Virus record (IMG/VR): IMGVR_UViG_3300045996_002772
Span: 1-24,263 of that record
From: a virus
DNA length: 24,263 bases
Strand: one strand, 5' to 3'
The notes under the pieces: generated by a model
What the model saw: only the letters and a program-made list of their open reading frames with translations
What the model was told of the DNA's origin: nothing
The model's database searches: none
In this document: positions 5,983 through 13,826 of the stretch, in pieces
How positions within the stretch are numbered: the first letter of the stretch is position 1
Layout: every line of letters starts with the position of its first letter
Made by a program: the position numbers and the translations under genes

Positions 5983-8085
5983 TCAGTCGTAACTCACCAG
6001 GCTTGTGAAGATGTCGAGCCACTTTTGGACGGCATTCGCATCGCCCTGCTTTGGAAGTGGGATCTTGGTGCCGTCAGGCAGGGCTGCGTCTTCCAGCTTC
6101 CGGCTGACGCTGGGGTAGCTGGAAAATCCACCGACCTGGGACTGGTGATCGACCCAGCCGGAGGATTTGGTGGCGAGCTTCTTGGCAATCCGCGCCACTG
6201 AGGCGGGGCGCTTGGCGATCTTCGGCATCGGCCCAGAGTTGTTGACGATGCGGTCGAAGATTTCACTGGAGGTCAGCGCCTTGACAGTGTGTCCGGGCGG
6301 CTGGATCGGTGGCTTGGAAGTGAGGACCTTGACACCCTTGGAGCCTTGGGTCGGCTGCGCCTTCGAGAAGGTCACCTTAGTGCCTGGGGTGATGGCACCG
6401 TTCGAGCCTTTCCACCCGTACAAGTTCGAGACAAAGACGGCGGAGCCGGACGGCCACTTGTCGGGATAGGCGTGGAACCGGAACCCCGTGGCATCGCTGC
6501 TTTGCGGGCCGGAGATGACCAGGATACCCTGACAGTTGACCAGACACGCGGCGGACGGAGCCGGGGTGCGGTTCTGCTGGATCGTGACACCCTGACGCAC
6601 ATTCATCAGGATGTTGTTGGCGATCACGGTGGTGGTTCCGTGGTCGATGAAGGGGCAGCGCATATACATGTCGCTGAAGAGGGAATACTGAACATCGACC
6701 TTCTTGGTGTTGAAGCCGATCAGCATGCCGTAATTGTGCTCACCCTGCTTCTTGGCCTTGACCTTCTCGTGAGCGCCGTAGCCCAGCTTCTGCGGACGCC
6801 ACAGCGGCTCCGCGAAGATGCAGTTGGTGAAGGAGACGTTGCTGAGCTTTCCAGCGTTGGGCCAAATCTCGACCGTCTCGTCCAGTCCCCACATGAAAGA
6901 GCAGTGGTTGAAGTGGATGTTGGAGCGGGACCAGCGGCTGCTGTCGGCTCCGGGAGACACCTTCAGGCAGTCCGCGTTGCCGAGATTGCTGGCATCGTGG
7001 CCGCGCTCGAAATTGATGTGCTCGACCCGGATGAAGGACGCCTTGACCTGCAATTCCTTGACCTGGACCGTGATGCCGCTACCCGGTGCGGTCTGTCCGG
7101 CGATGGTGATGTTATCCGCCTCAATCAGCAGCGTGCTCTTGAGCTTGATGCAGCCGCCAACCTCGAACACGATCATGCGATTGCCGCCCTTGATCGCCTC
7201 CCGCAGGGAACCGGCACCGCTGTCGTTCAAGTTGGTGACGCGGTAGAACGGCTTTCCGGCACCGCCCGACATGGCCGTGGCGAAGCCGACTGCGCGCGGG
7301 TACTTGCCAGTCGGGGGTATCGGGAGTTCTCCGCCCTGACCGGGGTCTTCGGCCGGAGTTTCCGGAGGCTCCTCCGGCGTCGGATCTGGAGCCGAGTTCT
7401 TGCTGGCATCTTCGATGATGGTCACTTCCGCCTTGCCCAGGCCGACCGTGCAGTTGACCGGGTTCTTGACGTAGATGTGCAGAATCTCGTCCGTTTCGGC
7501 TTCCGTGTCTGCCAGCAGCGGCAGCGTCGCTATGGCCTGCATCTGGTCTTCCGAGAAGCTGACCGTCACGTTGCTGTAGCCGCTGTAGTCTTCCAGGGTG
7601 CGGGCGGTGTCCCCCGCCGTCACGAGACTGACCTGACAGGCACCGGTGCCGATCTTGGTCAGGGGAATGGCAAGGTCGGTTCCCTCCAGGCCGCTGACCT
7701 TTTCCGCGATGCTAACGACCGGCAGTTCCGGAGGGGACGGCGGAGCCGGAGGGGTCGTGACGTCGGTGATCGTGACGTCGCAGCGGGCCTGCATGATGAC
7801 GCAGTTGTCCGGGTTGACCGCCCAGACCGTCATCGTCTCCTCTCCCTCTACCAGATCATCCGGGAGCGTGACCAGCAGGCCGACATTCTCTGTCTGGCCT
7901 TCCGTGAAGGTGACGAGGTGGCCTTCCCCGATATCCGTGTAGTCCGGGGGCGTGGTGGCGGTTATCCCGGAGGTTCGCAGTTGGACGGAGCAGGCACCGA
8001 TACCGGTCTTGGTCAGCGGGATCTGGATGGACTCTCCTTCCTTGACGGAGAGAACCTGCGGCAGACTGACGGTGATAAGAGACAC
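5983..8085 (-). CDS. Tail spike with two Calx-beta domains and a pectate-lyase-like beta-helix (smaller paralog)
   Basis: The protein has 700 residues and starts at a GTG with AAGGAA nine bases upstream. Residues about 5-108 and 122-228 are two Calx-beta domains, each with LxxKxGxGACxV followed by an acidic loop and an NPxNC strand. A Pro/Glu linker (about 230-262) follows. From about 265 comes a right-handed beta-helix like the pectate lyase family that carries ITIAGQTAPGSGIT: AVGFATAMSGGAGKPFYRVT, then FNHCSFMWGLDETVEIWP, FAEPLW and EHNYGMLIG. In cellular relatives the third block reads DHCS..W..DE; here the Asp is Asn. The protein probably cleaves host surface polysaccharide during adsorption. 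Substrate and catalytic residues cannot be read from sequence. It closely resembles the next gene upstream. Confidence 0.85.
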   Translation of the reverse strand: MSLITVSLPQVLSVKEGESIQIPLTKTGIGACSVQLRTSGITATTPPDYTDIGEGHLVTFTEGQTENVGLLVTLPDDLVEGEETMTVWAVNPDNCVIMQARCDVTITDVTTPPAPPSPPELPVVSIAEKVSGLEGTDLAIPLTKIGTGACQVSLVTAGDTARTLEDYSGYSNVTVSFSEDQMQAIATLPLLADTEAETDEILHIYVKNPVNCTVGLGKAEVTIIEDASKNSAPDPTPEEPPETPAEDPGQGGELPIPPTGKYPRAVGFATAMSGGAGKPFYRVTNLNDSGAGSLREAIKGGNRMIVFEVGGCIKLKSTLLIEADNITIAGQTAPGSGITVQVKELQVKASFIRVEHINFERGHDASNLGNADCLKVSPGADSSRWSRSNIHFNHCSFMWGLDETVEIWPNAGKLSNVSFTNCIFAEPLWRPQKLGYGAHEKVKAKKQGEHNYGMLIGFNTKKVDVQYSLFSDMYMRCPFIDHGTTTVIANNILMNVRQGVTIQQNRTPAPSAACLVNCQGILVISGPQSSDATGFRFHAYPDKWPSGSAVFVSNLYGWKGSNGAITPGTKVTFSKAQPTQGSKGVKVLTSKPPIQPPGHTVKALTSSEIFDRIVNNSGPMPKIAKRPASVARIAKKLATKSSGWVDHQSQVGGFSSYPSVSRKLEDAALPDGTKIPLPKQGDANAVQKWLDIFTSLVSYD
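7981..8052 (-). repeat. Calx-beta direct repeat, copy in the smaller spike
   Basis: About four in five bases match 10228-10299. The segment encodes the opening of the first Calx-beta domain (VKEGESIQIPLTKTG.GACSVQL). It marks shared ancestry and possible recombination between the two spike genes. Confidence 0.6.
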
Positions 8086-8116
8086 GAGGTTGCGTTCCTT
8101 TCGGGCATGGGAAGGG

Positions 8117-8142
8117 ACCCGCTCCCCGACTGGAGAGCGGGT
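8117..8142 (-). other. Strong hairpin between the two spike genes
   Basis: On the minus-strand transcript, ACCCGCTCTCC and GGGGAGCGGGT pair over 11 positions (one U.G) around the loop AGTC, 18 bases after the larger spike's stop. The complement would have a C.A mismatch at the same place, so the fold is best on the transcribed strand. No U-run follows, so it may stabilise or process mRNA or attenuate transcription rather than act as a classical terminator. Confidence 0.5.
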
Positions 8143-8160
8143 TCGCCTCTTGGCCGTTTC

Positions 8161-10626
8161 CTAGTCGTTCTGGATCTGGTCCAGGTGCTTTCGCAGCCAC
8201 GCTTTCATGCTGGCCTTGCTGGTGGCTGTGGCGGGCTGCGGCTGGGCCGGAATTTCACCGATCAGGGTGCCATCGGGGAACTTGGCCGTAGCATTGAGGG
8301 TGCGGTCAACCTTGGTTGCCTTGTAGTATCCGCCGTATTCGTCCTGATGGTTGACCCACGCGCCGGTTTTGTCCTTCAGCCGCTGGACCGTGCGTCTGAC
8401 ATCCTTGTTTCCGATCGTCATGGTTCCGGCCATCAGGGCGCGGATTTCCTTCGGCCTGGGACCGACGTTGAGAAGGGCGCGGTCGTAGATCTCCTGACCG
8501 GTCAGACCTACGGTCGCCGTTGGCGTGTCTATCGGCGGGGTGGAGACCTCGACCGCTTTCTTGACTGTGCCGTCGAGCCAGTACGGCTTCCCGACCACGC
8601 CGTCATAGCCGGTGGAACTGCTGCCATAGGTCACCACCTCTTTGGGGGTCTGGTAGGTGCTGTTGGCGGGTCCGCCCTTCATCCCGTACAGGCCGGAAAC
8701 ATGGACGGCAGAATACTTCGGTTGCTTAACGCGGTAGGAGTTAAACCGAAACCCGCCGTAGATGCTGGTTCCGGTGTTCGGACCGCTGATGCAGAGATAG
8801 CCCTTGCACGTGATTTTGTAGACAGAGGAGTCCAATAGGTCAATGTTGTAGATAAGCTTTCCGCTAGAGTCATATTGATCCGGATTTTGCTGGATCGTGG
8901 CACCTTTCGTGCAGTTGTTGGCTATGTTATTGGCTAAAACCACTTCAGTAGAGCGATCAATGAAGGGTTCCCTCATATCCATGTCTGCAAACAGACAGTA
9001 TTGAAGGTCTACTTTTCTTGTTTCGTGACCGACAAGCAGCCCATAGTTGTGCTGAGACTGATAGGGTGGCCCGTCCACCTTTGGGTGATTTGATAAGGTG
9101 CTGTCGTAGGTGCTCGGCTTCCAGAGCGGTTCCGCGATGATACAGTCGTGGAAGGAAATATTTCTACAGATCCAGTAATTCCCAGGATAAAGTGAAATTG
9201 TTTCGTCCATCGACCAGTAGAAAGCACAGTGAGAGAAGTGGATGTTCTCAACGACTGGCTGTGGACTCGGAGGCGTTCCTTGATCTGGCGCTATCATGAC
9301 GACATCGGAATTTCCGAGACTGAGATTGGCGTGATAGCCTTTCTCAAAGGTGATATGAGAAATGCGGATGTTGGATTTGACGATATGGATAGTGTCCTGA
9401 GTATGTGTGGTGACGGTATCTCCTTTTATGAGCGTGATGCCGGGAGCGGGGGCCGTTTCCCCCGCGATGGTGCAGTTCGCACCAACATTCAAACGGGTTA
9501 ACAACTCGATGGTCCCGCCGACTTCGAACACGATCATGCAGTTGCCCGCCGCTGCCCCCTGCCTGAAGCTGCCAGCCCCGCTATCGTTCAGATTGGTGAC
9601 CTTGTAGACTGGCAGGCCGAGACCGCAGTCGGCGGCACTGGCGAACCCGACTGCTTGCGTTAGGGCCGTTTGGACCGGCGTTTCCGGGGAATTGGCGTCG
9701 AGCAGAGCCACCTTGCACGTCGCCGTGGTGATGGTGCAGCCGGTGGGGTTCTCCAGGAGGATGTTGAAGTATTCCGTTCCCTCGACCAGCGCATCCGTCA
9801 GGGTGGTGACGGTGATCGTCTTCTGTGTCTCATTGGCACCGAAGGAGAGGGTGGTAACGTCTTGACCAAGGTAATCGCTGAGATGAACGAAAGCGGTGTC
9901 GGCGGATGTTCTCCAGGTGACGGAGCACGCCCCGGCTCCGACCTTACTGACGATCAGGCTGAGAATGCCCCCTTCCTTGACGCTCGCGGTCGTGGGCACC
10001 GATATTCTGGGAGGCTCTGTAATGGTGATCTCTCCTGACGAATTTCCGAGGGTGCAGTTGGTTGGAAGGCTCAGCTCGATCTTGAGTTTGTGATCACCCT
10101 CCGGTTCCGCGTCAAGGATGGTGACCAGTGGCACGTTGATGATTGTGTCGTTGGCCCCGAAACTGAAGACCTGCAAAAAGCCGGTGTAGTCGGCTGGAGT
10201 TAGCGCCGTTCCGCCGATGGTTCTGAGTTGGACGGAGCAGGCCCCGACGCCGTTCTTGGTGATCGGAATCTGGAGCGTGTCGCCTTCCTTGACGGACAGG
10301 CTGGACGGAATGCTGACAACCGGTTTCGGCACCTCCGCCACGGGCGGGACGTAGTTGAGATCGGATGAGACCAGCAGGGCGTTGTTCTCCACCAGCGGCG
10401 CTATCCAGCCGGAGACCTGCTCGATCAGAAAGCTTCCGGGCGTATAGCCGTTCGGCTCGGTGGCTCCGAAGCGCAGGGCCGCGACCGTCAGCGGGATCGA
10501 GGGCGTGTTGTTACCGACCGCCTGTTCCGAGATCTTGGTGCCGCCACTGTAGAGCGCTATCCTGGAGGTACTGTCAACGGTCATCAGGACGGTAACTGAC
10601 TCGCCACGTGGTGCGGTGTTTGGCAT
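8161..10626 (-). CDS. Tail spike with Calx-beta domains and a pectate-lyase-like beta-helix (larger paralog)
   Basis: The protein has 821 residues. The first 110 or so are a beta-rich region (VTVLMTVDSTSRIALYSGGT) absent from the smaller paralog, possibly the attachment part. Two Calx-beta domains follow (about 113-210 and 213-310), each with GACSV and a second Cys near the last strands. From about 322 the beta-helix begins (AVGFASAADCGLGLPVYKVT), with CTIAGETAPAPGIT, FSHCAFYWSMDETISLYP, AEPLWKP and QHNYGLLVG. The C-terminal part contains KTGAWVNHQDEYGGY and ends in a basic tail. Putative depolymerase or adsorption spike. The stretch encoding about residues 420-600 is clearly more A/T-rich than its flanks, which suggests module exchange. 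Start ATG with AGGG about nine bases upstream. Confidence 0.85.
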   Translation of the reverse strand: MPNTAPRGESVTVLMTVDSTSRIALYSGGTKISEQAVGNNTPSIPLTVAALRFGATEPNGYTPGSFLIEQVSGWIAPLVENNALLVSSDLNYVPPVAEVPKPVVSIPSSLSVKEGDTLQIPITKNGVGACSVQLRTIGGTALTPADYTGFLQVFSFGANDTIINVPLVTILDAEPEGDHKLKIELSLPTNCTLGNSSGEITITEPPRISVPTTASVKEGGILSLIVSKVGAGACSVTWRTSADTAFVHLSDYLGQDVTTLSFGANETQKTITVTTLTDALVEGTEYFNILLENPTGCTITTATCKVALLDANSPETPVQTALTQAVGFASAADCGLGLPVYKVTNLNDSGAGSFRQGAAAGNCMIVFEVGGTIELLTRLNVGANCTIAGETAPAPGITLIKGDTVTTHTQDTIHIVKSNIRISHITFEKGYHANLSLGNSDVVMIAPDQGTPPSPQPVVENIHFSHCAFYWSMDETISLYPGNYWICRNISFHDCIIAEPLWKPSTYDSTLSNHPKVDGPPYQSQHNYGLLVGHETRKVDLQYCLFADMDMREPFIDRSTEVVLANNIANNCTKGATIQQNPDQYDSSGKLIYNIDLLDSSVYKITCKGYLCISGPNTGTSIYGGFRFNSYRVKQPKYSAVHVSGLYGMKGGPANSTYQTPKEVVTYGSSSTGYDGVVGKPYWLDGTVKKAVEVSTPPIDTPTATVGLTGQEIYDRALLNVGPRPKEIRALMAGTMTIGNKDVRRTVQRLKDKTGAWVNHQDEYGGYYKATKVDRTLNATAKFPDGTLIGEIPAQPQPATATSKASMKAWLRKHLDQIQND
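10228..10299 (-). repeat. Calx-beta direct repeat, copy in the larger spike
   Basis: This is the partner of 7981-8052; both begin ttggacggagcagg on the plus strand. It encodes the first Calx-beta opening (VKEGDTLQIPITKNGVGACS). Confidence 0.6.
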
Positions 10627-10655
10627 TTCGGATACCCTATAGTCTCTGGATGAGG

Positions 10656-13600
10656 CTAGGAGGAGAGGAAGCGTATATCGATCACCGCGCCGACAGGCGG
10701 CGCTTCCGTGAAGCTCAACTGGGTCACACCCGTGCTGGTGTTGTAGGAACCGGGGAGCTGAAGCACCCCATCAATCATCACCAGGATAGACGTTGGTCCA
10801 GGTACCGAGATCGGCATGCTCAGAGTCGTTGACGTTCCCGTGGAGACCGTTTCGTGACGCAACGTGTTGGGACCGATGCCGCGCAGGGAAACGATGGCGT
10901 CCAGAGGCGGAGCCTGACTGAAGGCCAACTGCCCCGCAGAGACGGTATACGATGACGATGGCTGAATGACGCCGTCGATCATTGCCAGAACGGTCGCCAC
11001 GCCATTCGAATATCCTCCTGGCAGGGTCCAGATCGTCCGGGTTCCGGTGCCCAGGCTCTCGACCAGGACGGAGGCGTGCGAGAGACCCCTGACATCGATC
11101 ACGGCACCCGGCGGCGGCGCTTCGCTCAGCGTCAAGGTGTTGCCACTCAAGCTGTAGGCGTGGCTTGACTGCAAGGCACCGTCTATCGCGACAATCAGGG
11201 TATAGGGAGCGCCATCGGTCCCGCTGTCCGGCAGTTCCCACACCGTCTGGGAACCGTTCGCCACAATTTCCGTGAACAAAAGAGGGACTGCCCCGGCCAA
11301 GTCATAGGACATTTCGCCATTTTTTACAACAACTCCGTTGATGGCCTGTGCCACATCCTTCGCCATCCACAGCCGCTGGACGGATGGCGCGTCTCTTAGC
11401 CGCCGGAAGCGGACACCGAGAGAGTACGACTGGCGCTGGTGCCATGTCCCGGCAGCCTTGAGCACATCCGCCGCCCTGACGGTTTTAGCACTGGCTCCGG
11501 TGACGATGATCGGCGAGGACTGACCGATGCCCGGTTCGATCTGGACATGCGCGATATCAAATCCATTGCCACCGGTTCCGGAAATGTTGGTGGTCCCATC
11601 CAGCGCGGACTTGGCTATCTCAAGGAGAACGGAGATTCCCGAGGAGGTTCCCTGCGGCCTGCCGAGAGACACGCTGTACCAGGAGTTTCGGAACGGGTCT
11701 CTCTCCAGCGTGGCGACAATATCAGGCGCTACCAGTTTTACGGAACCGGGACCGGTCAGATCAAGGGTGATGGATTTATAGATGTTGTCCACTCCGCGAA
11801 CGGTGATCGTGTAATACTGCCACCCCACCGGACGGATCAGCAGAGAGGTCGTGAACGGACCATCGGACAACTGGCTGTTAGAGGATGTCAGAACAAGGGA
11901 AAGCTTGTGCTGCCCGACTTCCGTTGTTTCCCTGAATTGGACTTGTTTGGTGCCTGTCGGGGTGACTTCACCAAGAGAAACCGTTTTGGACCCGCCCGTC
12001 GCGGTGAAGCCGGGATCAACACTGTCGAACAGTTGTTGTTCCGTCCCGGCAGCCTCTATCAGAAGACCGGAACTTCCGGGAGAAACGAAGTGGGCACGGT
12101 AACCATTGACGCCGAATTGCGTCCACACCCCGCCGTTGTCTCTCGCCCACGCCGGAGACGTCCTTGTGAGAGAGAATGTTCCGGGCAGGGTTGCGCCGAA
12201 CTCCGCCTTTGTGGTTGCGGCGGCGTTTTCCGGCATCTTGCGCAGCAGGAGGATTTCGCACACGCCGTTGTCGATGGTGGCTCCGGTGGCGCTGCCGAGA
12301 ATGATTTTGAAGGTCTTGTCCGAGACCTCTCCGCGCGGCATCAGGCTAACCGTGATGATACCGGACGTCTGACCGACCGGAATAACCAACTGGCCGCCGC
12401 CCCCAACATAGTCGGTTCCGGAAAGTCCCGTGCCGTCCACCGTGTTGTAGCTGATCGTGGTTCCAATCGGCTCTCCGGTCATCAGAACCAGCAGGGAGAC
12501 GACACTGGCGGAGGATATCACCGCCATGGTCGGCTGGACGCTGATGACCGGCTTGCCGTCATCCTCGAACTCCTGGGTAAGATCTCCGGAGTAGGAGATC
12601 GCGGCATCCTGCGGCAGCGCCTCCGACCAGAATTTCATCTGCTTCAGCAGAACCGGCCCGCCATTGGTTCCGGTGACGTTGTCTCCGAAGCGGATCGAGG
12701 AGAGGTTGCTGGCAACGGTTGTTCCGGTGTTGTCACTGCCGATCAGGATGCCATCCTGAGTCATCAGGGCGCTTCCTGCGGCCACCGTGAAGACGACCGT
12801 CCGCTCCACCCCGGCAGCGGGAGCTGTCGCGTTGATCAGGGCTGACTGCTGTCCGTTGGCGAGTGCGGAAAACACGACGGTCCCCGGACCATTCCGAAGC
12901 TCCATCAGGTCAGTCCCGGAGACGCTTAGGACGGTTGAGACGGCTTTGCCCAAGGGAGTGTAGGTCAGGCCGATTGTCTTGGCACCGCCAGAGATCCAGT
13001 CCGCCGTTGATGTCAGAACATCGGCCGGTCTGACGACCACGGACGTCCCCGGATTGATAATGGGCGAGGTTGCTTCTGGACCGATCTCCGCACCGATGTA
13101 AGCCAGATGGTAACCGGACGCGCCATCTCCGGCGAAGGTTCTGGTCCCCGCGCTGTTGACGAAACCGCCGTTGAAACTGGGCATGGTCGCTCCGGCCTGG
13201 AAGTTGTTGACGACCGTCATCAGATAGAAATCGTCCGTGTCCCTGGTGATCTCGGCGCTGGTGACACCGGTTGTCTCGACAACGGAGCCGTCACCTTCGA
13301 GCAGGAAGCGGGCGGAGGAGTAAACGTTGTTCTTGTTCAGTAAGAAGAATGTGATGCCCTTGTAGATGCCGCTTGGCCGAACCACCGCCGTCAGCGCCGC
13401 CGTCGTGTTGTCCGGGATGGTCGTGGCATGACTGCTGATGCCGAAGTAGAGGTTCCACCCGTGATGGGCGCTGACGGCGTTCGGAACGAAGTGGACGGCC
13501 CCCAGGCCGAAAGGCGTCTGCACGCTGGCGTCGAAGTCCGCGCTGGACTGGACGGCGGTTGGAGTCGGCTGACGTGTGCGGTAGACAAGTTGCGTCCTCT

Positions 13601-13823
13601 CCGGCTCGACCAGAGTGTAGCGGGCAGCAAGGGTTCTGGGGTCGTACCAGGAGCGCGGCGTGTTGGGGGGGAACTGCACCCAGCGCCCGCTGTTGTCCCG
13701 GCCCAGCGCGGTTCCCGTTGTCCGCGTCAGGCTCAGGGGAACGGCGAGAGAAACGGCACTCAGGTCCAAGTTGACATCCGCCGAGGCCAGCGTCTCCTCC
13801 TCATCCTCATCGAAAAACCACAT
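10656..13823 (-). CDS. Large multi-domain tail adhesin with duplicated binding modules and three C-terminal repeats
   Basis: The protein has 1055 residues. Two modules open with the phage motif of the form SLTRTTGTALGRDNSGRWVQ (about residue 31) and SLTRTSPAWARDNGGVWTQ (about 551). Such openings usually precede lectin-like beta-sandwich domains in tail proteins. Each module continues with an RPSGIYKGIT or RPVGWQYYTIT block and an AADVL segment. Between them (about 430-525) is a Calx-beta-like domain (GTTISYNTVDGTGLSGTDYV). The last 200 or so residues are three repeats of about 68 residues (MIDGVLQ, then SFTEAPPVGAVIDIR). No catalytic domain is seen, so binding or scaffolding of the spikes is the likely role. 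The start lies three bases after the tail-fibre stop. Confidence 0.75.
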   Translation of the reverse strand: MWFFDEDEEETLASADVNLDLSAVSLAVPLSLTRTTGTALGRDNSGRWVQFPPNTPRSWYDPRTLAARYTLVEPERTQLVYRTRQPTPTAVQSSADFDASVQTPFGLGAVHFVPNAVSAHHGWNLYFGISSHATTIPDNTTAALTAVVRPSGIYKGITFFLLNKNNVYSSARFLLEGDGSVVETTGVTSAEITRDTDDFYLMTVVNNFQAGATMPSFNGGFVNSAGTRTFAGDGASGYHLAYIGAEIGPEATSPIINPGTSVVVRPADVLTSTADWISGGAKTIGLTYTPLGKAVSTVLSVSGTDLMELRNGPGTVVFSALANGQQSALINATAPAAGVERTVVFTVAAGSALMTQDGILIGSDNTGTTVASNLSSIRFGDNVTGTNGGPVLLKQMKFWSEALPQDAAISYSGDLTQEFEDDGKPVISVQPTMAVISSASVVSLLVLMTGEPIGTTISYNTVDGTGLSGTDYVGGGGQLVIPVGQTSGIITVSLMPRGEVSDKTFKIILGSATGATIDNGVCEILLLRKMPENAAATTKAEFGATLPGTFSLTRTSPAWARDNGGVWTQFGVNGYRAHFVSPGSSGLLIEAAGTEQQLFDSVDPGFTATGGSKTVSLGEVTPTGTKQVQFRETTEVGQHKLSLVLTSSNSQLSDGPFTTSLLIRPVGWQYYTITVRGVDNIYKSITLDLTGPGSVKLVAPDIVATLERDPFRNSWYSVSLGRPQGTSSGISVLLEIAKSALDGTTNISGTGGNGFDIAHVQIEPGIGQSSPIIVTGASAKTVRAADVLKAAGTWHQRQSYSLGVRFRRLRDAPSVQRLWMAKDVAQAINGVVVKNGEMSYDLAGAVPLLFTEIVANGSQTVWELPDSGTDGAPYTLIVAIDGALQSSHAYSLSGNTLTLSEAPPPGAVIDVRGLSHASVLVESLGTGTRTIWTLPGGYSNGVATVLAMIDGVIQPSSSYTVSAGQLAFSQAPPLDAIVSLRGIGPNTLRHETVSTGTSTTLSMPISVPGPTSILVMIDGVLQLPGSYNTSTGVTQLSFTEAPPVGAVIDIRFLSS
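10659..11280 (-). repeat. Three tandem repeats of about 68 residues
   Basis: The units share an I/MIDGxxQ block, a Ser-Tyr turn and an SxAPPxxAxxxxRG close. They read AIDGALQ/LSEAPPPGAVIDVRG, MIDGVIQ/FSQAPPLDAIVSLRG and MIDGVLQ/FTEAPPVGAVIDIRF. They form the C-terminus of the large adhesin. Similar repeats are known in phage tail fibres, where they probably form small beta domains. Confidence 0.7.
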
Positions 13824-13826
13824 GGA

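Noticed and set aside
6289-8838. Plus-strand open frame of 849 codons
   Set aside because: It is antisense to both spike genes, its protein is low in recognisable structure, and the minus frames show clear domains.
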